A stretch of 64,000 nucleotides of DNA from Hymenopellis radicata (lineage: Eukaryota; Basidiomycota; Agaricomycetes; Agaricales; Physalacriaceae). The notes beneath the pieces were generated by a model. The model made no database searches and was not told the DNA's origin. It saw nothing but the letters and a program-made list of their open reading frames with translations. Positions 10,895 to 21,975 of this stretch are shown here, piece by piece (position 1 is the stretch's first letter; every line of letters starts with the position of its first letter). A program made the position numbers and the translations under genes. The stretch spans positions 496,001 to 560,000 of the forward strand of contig JADNRX010000001.1 in NCBI GenBank assembly GCA_015501595.1, written 5' to 3'.

Positions 10895-13800
10895 ATGCTG
10901 AAAATATGGAAAGGAAAATGGAAACAGGAGACTGGCAGTAACAGGTTGCAGGTCGATAACATGGGTGATGCTGATGGCGGCGTGTCTTCTTTGGCGGACT
11001 CAACGTCATCTGCACCCTCAACTAGTCGCCTGAACTGTGATAACTTGCCAGCTTCTGTCCAGGAATCCGAACGGCCACCAAAAAGACGCAAGACGAAGCA
11101 TCAAGCTGGAGCTGATATCGGTAAAATTCTTGTGTTTCATCCTTTACAAAAAAATTCAATCTGGATCCTAGTCAGCGGCTTTCCCAGAGAATCGATAGTC
11201 CTATACGATCCTTGTCTTCGGAGTCATTCTCAGTCCCTCGACATTAGCATTGCTCATTCGACTAGACAGCATGCTTTCTTCAATCCCTACGCCACTGCGT
11301 CTCAGCAAATCAACGAAGAACTAGGGCTCTGTGCCTCGGACTTATCATGGAAGCGTGCCCTCGTCGACATCGAAAACAGTCTTCCGTTGCATGGGGACGC
11401 AGAGGATGTTACGGATGTGACCGCCCGAATGAGATTGAAGGCGCGGGATGTGATTAAGAGTTGGACATTCTCGATGCCCAATCTCAATATCTATACCGTA
11501 GGATGCAATGTTTCCCCTAAATTTCTGCGACTCGTGCAAGTCCTGAAAGCGTGCGAGCCGATGAGGAAAGGCTTTCGCGGCATAGTATTCGGTTCGTCTA
11601 TATATTATGATGCCAAATTGGTCTGAATAGGTATACAGTATCAAACAAGACAATTGCGTGTGCAATGCTGGATTTGATTCGCGCTATAGGCGATCTGCAA
11701 GCATTTCGTTGTCAGGTCCTAGGGGGCGACGAAACGCCGGAGACGCAGGTATGTTCATGAGACGTTCTTTCTTTGTGTGCGGTGTTCAATGGCGAGTAGG
11801 AAGAGATTCTACAAGCTTTTGGAGCCGAGACGTATAATCTCCTTATCGCCTCTTCCTTGACGGAGGATCTAGACATTCCCAGGGCCTCATTGGTCGTTCG
11901 GTCTGTCTTATTGTTCGTCGTACTTTTTCCATTCTGACCTTCTTATCGTACCGCAGGTTTTCGTTACCGAACGGATATCTTTCACATGCGTATACATATT
12001 CGCGCTCTCAAGGATCTCAGAGTCAAGTGATCCTTCTAGCTGAGAAGGAGAATTCTACCCATCGTCTCACCTTGGAACTTCTTTCCAAGATGAGCGACGC
12101 GATGAAGATGTGGGGCCTGGAATACACGCCCTCCGTGCTTCCTCCATCCACCTCGGCCCAACTCAAGCCATTCATTAATCCTTCTTGTGTTGGGTCAGAA
12201 GGTCACCAACACCTGACAGAGCCCGTTACTGGCGCACGCATATATCCTACTGACGCCACTATGTTGATCTACCGTATCGGAGCTCAACTCCGGGAACATT
12301 CACCAACTCTGACGTCTGGCGACCTTCGGATAGAGTACGAGGTCTCGCACCACGTCTCTGGTCACCCGGCATATGTCTGCCGAATCATTTTGCCTGGTCT
12401 GTTAACAGGCACTTTCGCTGGTGATGCGTCGGTGTCTAAAAGTCAAGCTAGGCGCCAGGCATGCTATGCGGCCTGCGCAAAAGTAATAGAATCGGGCTTG
12501 TTGGACCCCCGGTTGGTATCCTTTGCCACGATGAACGCGAACACTCTGTCTATGCCTCCGCTGTCGGAGAAGAACACGGGCACTCGGCAATTCATTATGA
12601 AAAGACCGAATTTCTGGCGTGGCTTCAGGTATGGGCCAACGAAGACGCTGTATCCCACTGTGATATGTGCCGACTCGCTGAAGGCAGATGGAAAGCATTA
12701 CGGTCCATTGATCGTTCTTACTCGCGATCCATTGATGGAGCTTCCCGCGGTACAACTCTACTTCGCGGGCGTTGCGGATAACGTACCTCTACTTCGTGCC
12801 GCGCCTATGGAGGTGGATGAACATCAATTAAGCCTCCTAAACAAGTACACGATCAGAGCCTACCGTTTAACCACGAATAAACGCGAGACGTGTTCCATAG
12901 AACAGATGGCGTACTTCGTTGCTCCTCTTGTTCCGACCTGGACGGCCCCAAGGGCTGATGCCTTCTATCCCACGCGTTTCCCAAACGTAGCGACTGACAT
13001 ATGCTGGGATTCCATCACTGTCGCGGCGGCACGCTGGGCTATCCCTTTAAAGTATGGTTCTGCAGATGTAGTGGCGGAGGATATAGCGGATGCCGTTGTT
13101 CAGGACAGAGCGGGTGAATTCACACGTCGTTATGATCATCTCAAACTACGACCCGATCTCACGCCGCTGAGCAATCCTGAGGACCGCCAGGTGGTGAGTA
13201 CACATGATACTTTTTCTTATTCTACATTCTACATCAATCACTAATGTTTAATGTAGCCAGGGGGCGCATCTAACGAGAGCCTTCTCGATTATGTACGATC
13301 GCATAGTACCACCTTTGAGGGTCTAGAGGACGAGAACCAGTGCATCATCCAGGTCAATCAAGTGGCGAATTGGTTTGACCATTTGAGCCCGGCCTTCACT
13401 CCGTCCCCGGACGCTAAAAATCCGAAATGTGAGTGACGAACACGCTAGATTTTTCAGATGTCTAACAGCCATAAATAACTAGACCTTATTCCTGAAGTCG
13501 CCTGGAAGTGTACTATACCTGCTAGGCAAGTTCCGTTTAACAGCGCCAAGATCACCGTCCAATTCAAACGTCTTTCAGCGTCTTTCGGACAGTCTTCCTG
13601 CTGCCTTCCATCATGTACAGGATTGATGAACTTCTCCTGGTCAAGGAATTGAATGCAAAATTATTTGCCCATTCAATTTCGGAAGGTATGCTGCTCCCGG
13701 CAATTACCGCGCCCTCCGTTGGGTACGACTACGATTACGAACGCTTGGAGCTGCTTGGTTCGTCCCTTTCCGGATTTTTTTTCCTGTCTTGATTTTGTCC

Positions 13801-15456
13801 GTTTCTAGGTGATGCGTTTCTCAAATACATATCCTCCATATATGTATTTGTCGTCCATCCGGAGAAGGAGGGCGTGTTACACGCTATTCGTAAAGATCTG
13901 ATCAGTAACGCCTCGTTGCTGTCGCGGGCAGTTCACATTGGGCTGCCGCAGTATGTTCAAGCAAAAAATCCATTACTGAAGATGTGGTTACCCCCTCACT
14001 TCAAAGCTGAGGGGAAACCCGACGATGATGGGGTCAACGACGATGACGATGGTCCTGTAGTCGAAGACAACATCCAACCAGCTGAAAATGGGACTCTGAA
14101 AAATACTGCAGGCCGAAAGAGGAAGGCGAAGAGGAAAATTGCGAATTTCTGGAATCCTACACCGGTTCAGTGGCTTGGGGACAAGGTTGGAGCTGTTTTC
14201 AAGCGTCCCAAAAAAATTTTATCTCACAATTTCTCAGACCGTGGCGGATGTCGCCGAGGCTATTATGGGTGCTGCGTATTGACAGGTGGTAGAGACCTTG
14301 GTCTCCAGGTCATCAAAGACCTGGGCGTGCCACTAAGTGCAGTCTCACAGTGGTCCGACTTCGCACGTCAAGCAGTGCTTCCTTCTCGTGAAGTCACTGT
14401 TACGTTGAAGCCGGGATCACTTCAGGCTGTCGAAAAGATTACTGGCTACAAGTTCAAGAAACCGCACTTGTTGGCACAGGCTTTGGTGGGTCGTCGTACT
14501 GCTTATCTCTTTGAGGCTTGGACTGACTCGAGCAGACCCATATTTCCCACAAAAGTGCTTCTTATGAACGACTAGAGTTTCTTGGAGATGCAGTACTTGA
14601 TTTTCGTATGTTTCCCCTATCTCTTTGAATTTGTTCTAATCCTGGATAGTGGTCATTAGGAACATATTTCGGGAAGACGAGCGCCACACGCCTGGTGCTT
14701 TAACCATCCTAAAGGTACTTCTCTCTTCTACATCCACTTCTTTTCTCATATATATCGGGTGATTCCAGGCGGCTATGGTATCGAACAACGTACTTGCTGC
14801 TCTATGCGTTTACTCTGGTCTACATCGGCATATCGTCTTTCAATCCTCAGATCTCGCGATTTCGTTTGAGAACTACGAGAGAGCAATCCGCGAAAGCAAG
14901 CTGAAGAGTATGCCCTGGCGGAGAAGGAGGGCCGCATGCCTGGTCAATATTGGTTCGAGGTTGAAGCCCCGAAAGTCTGTTTATTCACAGGCTTCCCAGG
15001 ACCGTGCTAATGACTTTTCCTAGCCTCTCGCCGACATTGTCGAATCGGTGCTCGGAGCTGCATATGTTACTGAAAACTTCAACATTGCGCATGGACCAGA
15101 TGTCATCTATGAACATTTGTTGAAGCCGTTCTATGACCGTCATATTTCCCTTCAAACACTTGCGCATCATCCAACTAGGGTACTCTTTGAACGCGTTCGT
15201 ATCGCTGGGTGTCGTGCTCTTGAAGTGGTAAAGAAGGACAGTACTAGAATCAAACACCATTCAGGTTGGTTTTCAGTCTCTTCCGTAGCCGTCCGACCTA
15301 ACGACTTCGATAGTCGTCATTCACGGGAAGGTGATGGGTATTGGCGAGGACAGAAATGCCTCGGTTGCATCCAGGCTGGCATCAGTGTCTGCCTTGGAAG
15401 CTTTGGATAAAAATTGCCAGTTTTTGACGCGGGTCTGCGTCTGCCGTAGAGCTTAA
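10895..15456 (+). CDS. Dicer-like ribonuclease III lacking the DExH ATPase half; two apparent frame breaks
   Basis: Domains in order are a disordered basic start (PPKRRKTKHQ), a Hel2i-like segment (INEELGLCASDLSWKRALVDIE), a degraded helicase-C part (KGFRGIVF, TYNLLIASSLTEDLDIP), a DUF283 dimerisation domain (about 12240-12520), a platform/PAZ-like region to about 13440, RNase IIIa (RLELLGDAFLKY, near 13745-13830; VADVAEAIMGAAY, near 14241-14279), RNase IIIb (YERLEFLGDAVLDF near 14566; LADIVESVLGAAY near 15025-15065) and a short dsRNA-binding-like tail. The acidic catalytic residues of both RNase III domains are present. The first RecA domain (Walker A, DECH) is absent, and motif VI has lost its arginines (YSRSQGSQSQ). 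Conserved coding changes frame near 14278 and 14903 with no room for an intron, each as if one base were missing. One intron (13526-13578) is GC-AG. It could be a helicase-free Dicer, a decaying copy, or a good gene with sequencing errors. The start may be 10895 or 10961. Confidence 0.8.
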
Positions 15457-15578
15457 CGAATTCTGTCGACGTGGCGCGATGACGAGGTTACAACGAACGC
15501 CAATCCATTATACAAGAGCATAGTGTAACTCTAGCTGCATGTCTACGTCTAGATGCTCTATGCGTGGAATCTAATTAT

Positions 15579-15922
15579 TCACGACTTCTTCCAGCTGAAA
15601 TCGTTCCACGTCAGAAAGTGAGAATAGAGGTAGAGATGGCACTGACAGCTGGTAAGCAGAAGCAAGGACAGGGATGGAAAAGCCAAAGCCGAGGAAGCCA
15701 ATGAGCTTCAAGGCGAACATGGGCTTGCTCTTCGAAGAAAATGGCACGGCGTCTTCAGCCTGTGAGGTATTCAGTGAGGTGTCATGGTGGTGGTATGAAA
15801 GCAAGGCATACGGTATAGGCACCGTGGCTAGAGCGCACCGGGCGCGAGACGTGCATGGACCGAGACCATTGGGCGACCGGTCGAGAGCGTACTGGAGCAC
15901 GAGCGATTACGGAGAGCGACAT
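15579..15922 (-). CDS. COX8: Cytochrome c oxidase subunit COX7C / fungal subunit VIII
   Basis: A small nuclear gene for a single-span subunit of respiratory complex IV. The start at 15922 gives MSLSVIARAPVRSRPVAQWS, a basic mitochondrial presequence. After a 53-nt intron the mature part reads AEDAVPFSSKSKPMFALKL followed by the membrane helix IGFLGFGFSIPVLASAYQL. A second intron leads to the short tail WKKS and stop at 15579-15581. The motif order (VPF, then K-x-K, then a Gly/Phe-rich helix ending YQL and a basic tail) is that of the COX7C/COX8 family. The last intron was chosen because reading through would add an unlikely acidic tail. Confidence 0.75.
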
Positions 15923-16135
15923 GGTGGTACGGGTTCAGGGTGGAATTGCACTCCGGTCTCTTCCGGATTTTCAGAAAAGTCTCTGGCAAGCCGCAAGTGC
16001 CGACCCGACCAATACTGGTCACGTGCATGAGTCCATAATCTTCGGTCCGAAAGGGACCGGTCAATGCTTCCTGCTTATTGCCGCATACTCCGCGCATCTT
16101 CTCACCTACTCCCATCTCGCCAGCGCATACATACA

Positions 16136-18662
16136 ATGGCCCAGACTGTCTCTGTTAAGATACCCGCTCTAAATAAAGAAATCAAGGTATCTACGGGTCT
16201 CTTCATCAACAACGAGTTCGTCGCGTCAGTGGACTCCAAGGACGTTATCGAGTGGGTTATCGCGATAGCTCGTTACCCTCGGTCTAACGGGCTCGAGATA
16301 GAGTCGTCAATCCTGCCACCGAAGAGGTTATCTGCTCTGTAGTCGCAGGTCTCGCAGTTGTCTGACATTTCTTGTCTCAATCTCAATTCACCTCTCAGCA
16401 TCTCCCAAGGACATAGACATCGCTGTCGCTGCGGCGAGGGAGGCATTTAAGACCACATGGGGCAAGAACGTTACAGGATGGGAAAGGGCTCGACTGATGA
16501 ACAAGCTCGCTGATCTGATTGAACGAGATGCGCAGGAACTCGCGGAATTGGAAACTCTCAATAACGGAAAGCCCGTCAAGATTGCTAGGTACGAACACAA
16601 TCAGTTGTTATATCTTTCAACTCAAGTCTGCACTTTCAGGGACTTTGACATTGGCGACAGTGTCCAGTGCTTAAGGTATTATGCTGGATTCGCAGACAAA
16701 ATTGTCGGGCAGGTAAAGTACCCATTATAGCACCTCTATCTGGTCTGAAATTGGTCAGACCATCGAAGTTGATAATAAAACCAAGATGGCCTTCACCCGC
16801 CATGAACCCATTGGCGTGTGTGGTCAAATGTATGTTGCTAACTCGTTGACGTGCAGAGCATTGATTGTTGCTACTAGCATACCATTTAATTACCCTGTAA
16901 ATATGTGGCAAGCGAATTCTCCTTTTTTTGAGCATTCTCTTTCTGATTCTCATCTGACCAGGTCGTGGAAGGTTGCACCTGCCTTGGCAGTTGGTTGCAC
17001 CATTGTCATGAAGCCGTCGGAAATAACTCCGCTCACTGCTCTCGTAAGTCACTCGTCGCTCATAGCGTGGTATATTCCTGAAACCTCTAATGAATAGAAA
17101 CTTTCCGAGCTTGTGGTAGAAGCTGGGCATGTTACCGAACGACATGTTGCCGACTGTTATTAACCACTTTGAGCAGATTTCCGAAAGGCGTTATAAACAC
17201 GGTTCCATCTCTCGGCCCTGTAAGTCGCGTAAATCTAACTCTACGTGGCTTCTAAGTGCCCTGTTACAGGTCGGCGGCGCGGCGCTTGCAGCTCATCCAG
17301 ACGTCGATAAAGTGGCTTTCACCGGATCAACAGTGACCGGCCGTAAGATCATGGAAGCCGCAGCGAAATCGAACATCAAAAAGGTGAGGATCCTTTCCTA
17401 GTACAGGAATCTCTGGGTAATTGATGATCTTAGGTCTCTCTGGAGCTAGGGGGAAAGTCACCTCACCTCATCTTCGAGAGCGCTGATTTGGATCAGGGTA
17501 AGTTCAACGATCTATTTTTATCATACCCTCCAGTTCCTTCACGTTGAACATCTCAACAAAACAAGGCAAAAAGTGCCTTTGACGCATTTTCACGAGTTCC
17601 GCTTCTCATATCGTCTTCACGTGTTAACCTATTGTGTTCTCTAGCTGCCATCTGGGCTGCATTGGGAATCACTTATAATTCTGGCCAAGACTGCACCGCA
17701 GGCTCTCGAGTCTATGTTCAGAATAGCGTATACGACAAGTTCCTCGGCATTCTGATCGGCAAAGTCAACGAACTATCGATCGGCGATGGGTTTGATGACA
17801 AGAATGGTTGTGGCCCGGTCGTAAGCTCGTTCTTCTTCTTTCAAGAATGATCCCTCCTGAAACCATGTGGAGGTCTCTAAAGGGCAATACAATCGTGTCT
17901 GGAACTTTATAGAATCTGGAAAATCTGAGGGCGCAAAGGTGGCCGTTGGTGGCGTCAAGCGATCCGGCAAAGGCTTCTACGTCGATCCGACCAGTAGGCA
18001 GCTTCCATCGTGGTCATTGAATGTAGCGCTGACCCACTGGGCGAAGTCTTCACGGATATCCGACCCGACATGACAATAGTACGCACTCTGGTCTTGATAT
18101 TTTGTCAGCAGGCTCATCTCAAGAACTTGTTAGGTCAAAGAAGAGGTTAGTCGAGAATTGATGCTGTGCAGCATGGTTTGAAGTTGAATGAACTAGATCT
18201 TTGGTCCTGTGCTCGCTGTCGGCCGATTCGAGACAGAAACAGAAGCTATTGAGCTGGCAAACGCCACGACGTATGGTCTTGGGGCCGGTCTCCATTCCAG
18301 TACGGGACACTTTTATCACCGGACCAATGGTACTTACTTGATCTTGTAGATGATGCCAGTCAATGCATGAGAGTCTCCTCGGCTCTGGACGCTGGCACGG
18401 TTCGGGTCATCCTGCTGTTCACCGTCTTACCCTTATTCGTTCACGCATCTAGGTATGGATCAATCAGTACAACATGCTGTCGAATAATGTGCCGTTCGGC
18501 GGAAAGAAGCAGTCAGGGATCGGTACGAAATTTCTCTTCCCCACGGACGTGGCGCTGACATCACATCCAGGTCGCGAGCTCGGCAGTTACGCTTTGAATG
18601 AATACACCTCGGTCAAGGCAGTTCATTGGAACTTCGGGGAGAAGCTCGACTGGCCACTTTGA
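16136..18662 (+). CDS. Aldehyde dehydrogenase (NAD(P)+-dependent)
   Basis: A full-length ALDH of about 500 residues once spliced. It starts [20 protein letters not shown] at 16136. Family landmarks are [11 protein letters not shown], the Rossmann part [20 protein letters not shown] (split near 16895-16960), [23 protein letters not shown], the glutamate motif [12 protein letters not shown], the catalytic cysteine in [16 protein letters not shown] (about 17670-17720), and the C-terminal [14 protein letters not shown] followed after an intron by [20 protein letters not shown]. The closest type is the fungal acetaldehyde/general ALDH group (ALD4/5, aldA). No targeting peptide is obvious, so it is probably cytosolic. 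About eleven introns. The first exons near 16240-16400 were not fully resolved. Confidence 0.9.
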
Positions 18663-19009
18663 TCCTTGATGCGGAGGGCGCTTAGGCTGGCAGAAAGATA
18701 AACAACAGTGTATATGTATTTACGAGGCGATTCGATGTAAGATAGGTAGCTACAGAGTTTTCGAAGATACGCGTCTTTGGCACTGCAAGAACAACATTTA
18801 GTACAAAAGGTCCAGGAAGGCACAGCCATAGCCCATAAGTTACACGAAAGCAGAGTGACGCCGGTGTATAAATAAGAAAGTTATGAGGAGGATGTCAAGA
18901 CCTCGGAACGATTAGCAATATGTATGTCGGTGAGAATTAGTATCCGCGTCTTTGGCAGATGCATTCAGGTCGACCACACATGCACCTGCCCGACCGTCAA
19001 TAAGAATTT
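18663..19009. other. Intergenic between two convergent genes
   Basis: About 350 bp shared by the 3' flanks of the aldehyde dehydrogenase and the small Zn2Cys6 gene. Nothing recognisable. Confidence 0.5.
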
Positions 19010-19707
19010 TCATTGGCAAGAAAACATGGCCTCTGACCTCATGTAAGGATTTTCGTTTGGCGAATGGAACGCGTACGGCGGCTGTTGGGTAGGAAAGGCC
19101 ATATGGCTATAACCATTAGTGACGGGCATGGATCCCGGAGGCGCTGGAGCCATCGGATCGTAGCCCTGGTGAGGATATTGTACTGGCCACTGAGATTGGG
19201 GTAACGGGAGGTGTCCTTGCGAAGGTGGCGGTCCCCCTCGGCTCGGGTAGTTAAAGATATTCACATTGGGATGAGGGCCACCGTGAGATGACAGAGAATA
19301 AGTTGCAGTGGAAGAGTTGGAGTTAGGATTATATCCCGCTGTCGGTGGAAAATGTGGAGACGTCGCACTAGTAGGCGGTGAAGAGGGTGGAGAGGTCGAC
19401 TCAGCGTCGACCGGAACATATTCGCATACGTGCTTATGTTTCACACAGTATTGGCACGCTCGGTTTCCTGCAGCGTCCATTTGACCATTGGAGCTGGCAA
19501 TACACTGCGGATACGTGAGTTTTACAGTCTGACGATGGCAGTAGAACTGACTCTGATTTTTCGCCTGCGGCACTTAGTACAAGCAATGAGAGCGCGCCCT
19601 TTCCTCTGCAGTGGCGCCGCCGAAGCTTCGGTAGAACTGAAGGGCGTCGTAGATCGTTGCGTACCACTCGGCATGGAAGTAGGTTGGAGGAGGATGGGTG
19701 AAGCCAC
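19010..19707 (-). CDS. Small Zn2Cys6 DNA-binding protein with Pro/Ser-rich tail
   Basis: The start at 19707 gives MASPILLQPTSMPSGTQ, then the zinc cluster. Its first half ACTKCRRRKIR joins through a GT-AG intron to CIASSNGQMDAAGNRACQYC and VKHKHVCEYV. The six cysteines follow C-x2-C-x6-C then C-x2-C-x6-C, with an expanded 15-residue loop between the halves. The remaining roughly 130 residues are rich in Pro, Ser, Tyr and Gln (SRGGPPPSQGHLPLPQSQW), with no fungal_trans middle homology domain. The reading stops at 19010. Such short zinc-cluster proteins occur in basidiomycetes; the targets are unknown. A further 3' exon cannot be excluded. Confidence 0.75.
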
Positions 19708-20669
19708 GTCCGTATATAAGGCTACAGGTTTTGATCGCGAGCTCTTAATGTATAAGTAATGAGCTGTACCCCATCTGTTAAACGCGGTCTTTTGATTCAG
19801 AAAATGATGTAACTCGACAGCTTTAGGAGTATACCGTCACGTACAGCACCTGAGCCATCAGAGATACTTGTCGACGAGATGCCCTATCCAGTTGGGCGAA
19901 ACGGAGTACGAAGACGATGAAACAGACGTGCATCGGAGCAGAACCGGCCATGACCGCCCTAGGATATCCTGAATTGAAGAAACCCGCAGGGTCTTTACTA
20001 ACAGCAATGCTGTCGATCCGAGGACGTAGCGTAGTAGCCGCCGACAAAGCAGTGCAGAGCAATGCCTCGAAAGCTAAAGCTTGCGACACTGTATGCGGCT
20101 ATTCTGTCAAACTGAGCGCCAGAGATCTGTTGAGATACAATCTCCGCTTAAAGGGGATGTGTGCTCTGCGTTTGCCACACTGCACATCAGATTCGGTCCC
20201 AGATTCCTAGTGGGTCGGTTTACATCAGTCGACCCACGATTGAGCCAACGGGGGTTCTTGAACTCTCCGTCCGTCTAAACAGGAGCTTTGGAGGTACCGC
20301 GCACTATCCATCAGATCAAACATAAAATGACATAAGCGCCTTGTCACAGCATGTTAAGATGGAGAGAATAATTTTCGGAAGCTGTACGCGCACACGATGT
20401 GGAGGTCGGAAGAGAACCTTGCGAAATGCCGTCAGAAGTTAATTAGAGCACACAAAGGGCGCGCGAAAGAAATACAGCCGATTTCGTCGAATCAAAGTGA
20501 TTCTGCATAAACACGTGTCATATCTTAAGGATACAGCTTGGATGCTTGGGATGTCTAAGGAAGGGCACGCCCCGAGTTGATGGCATCGGCGACTTGACTT
20601 GTATTGGGTCGATTAAAAGCGTATCTGGGCAGAGGAGCATCAGCACGGCGCAGTTAATTCATCATTGGA
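19708..20669. other. Long intergenic stretch without a recognised gene
   Basis: About 960 bp. Overlapping open frames occur on both strands at 19823-20210, but none shows a domain, signal peptide or convincing splice partners. I see no repeat structure or transposon ends. Confidence 0.4.
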
Positions 20670-21737
20670 TCAGTACCTTTCATAACTCTGTAAATACAAA
20701 TCCTCATCGCTACACGTCATCTTGAACTTTGGGTGTTCAAACAAGCGCGCGAGGTATGCATCGAAACGAGCACCAGAGGGCATCACAAAGCTGCGATAAT
20801 GTTTCAATACGTTATTCGCCCGGAAAAGCCCTCGCAGGGCGTCAGATACTGAACTGATCCGTATGCAAAAGCGCTTACAAGGGCCAGCCATAATATCTAT
20901 CCATCCGAGACTTTCGTTTCCTTCGACCCACAAGCCTAGACCGTCGCGCGAGGCCGTTAGCTCTCCAGATCCGCTGTGTCCGCCGGCCCCAAGATTTCTG
21001 TCTCGGTGCGTTGAAGCAGACCAACCATGCTTTCAATAGCGGCACGAAAGTCTTGACCTGCTTGTATCTGAGCCCCGATTCTTGACTTTGAAGGAAGCGA
21101 TAGAAAGAGGGCACGAGCGCTCGATTGACATGGTCACCAATAAGACGAACGAGGCCACGAGCGTCTGGTCTCCCAGGTTATTATACGAAGCACGAAGCAA
21201 AAATTCACATACAAGGATCAGAAGCGGAGGGAAACAGAGACCGCTTTGTTGTATTGAAAGCCAGGCTGCGCGAGATAAGAATGTCAGCTGATGTGATTTC
21301 TTCTGTAAACGAAGGTTCTTACTCTTCCAGATAGTTCATAATGACAGTGCTTTCGTTCAGAGCGCGTGGTGGCTGATAGCGACAAAACTTCAAGGCCGGC
21401 ACGAGACCTTTCGGTGAGACTTCAAGGAGGTCGTCGGGTTTTGGATTCTTGTATATATCAACTTCATCTAGTAAGTCACGAAATGAGCGATTGATCACCA
21501 TCGAAAAGAGGTCGACGCACAATACTGCAACGAATAAGTAGAGTATGAGGGTTGAGAAAGCGAACTCACGCTGTAAGGTATTCCCAGCACCTCCAACGCT
21601 ACCCACACCCGTTGAACGAAAGGACAAAAACAACTCCCGAATAAGACGATGTCCTGAGGATCATCCATCGAATGGTTGATCGTCGTCTCGAGGGCAGCGC
21701 CGGTACACGCCCTGGCATACGTTTTCCCTTGCGACAT
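20670..21737 (-). CDS. Glutathione S-transferase, omega/basidiomycete type; one apparent frame break
   Basis: The start at 21737 gives a short leader, then the thioredoxin fold with the likely active-site cysteine in LFGSCFCPFVQRVWVALEVL (about 21650-21590). EVDIYKNPKPDDLLEVSPKG and ESTVIMNYLEE (glutathione-binding Glu-Ser) follow. The C-terminal helical domain has IPSFYRFLQSQE, then QDFRAAIESMVGLLQ, and ends with NNVLKHYRSFV and DEDLYLQSYERY (stop 20670-20672). Between RTETEILG and GGHSGSGELTASRDG the frame changes at the run of four C (four G on the coding strand) at 20987-20990; one extra base would restore it. Omega-type GSTs reduce or deglutathionylate rather than conjugate. The class call rests on the CPF motif and the WIDIMAGPW region. 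Confidence 0.8.
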
Positions 21738-21975
21738 GGTGGTTGTCTTAGTTTCAACCTCCAGCGCGCACGGGTTCGAAACATCACAACCTGGACGTCT
21801 GACGTCACCACTTCTAACTCAATATTGTTAATGCTTGAAGGCGAGTCGAGAACCATGAGAGGCGTAGATCTTTTATTACAAGTATACAGTTGAACATGCT
21901 GGTTGGTGAAACTGAGTGATTTTGAAACGATCAGTTCCCGCGCCACACATCAGAGATGGAGTTCAAGTCACTGAC

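Noticed and set aside
19823..20210. Overlapping frames on both strands, one with hydrophobic stretches
   Set aside because: Both strands are equally open and neither shows a signal peptide, domain or sensible splice sites.
21765..21785. GGTTCGAAAC resembling a tRNA B-box
   Set aside because: No matching A-box or foldable cloverleaf could be placed around it.
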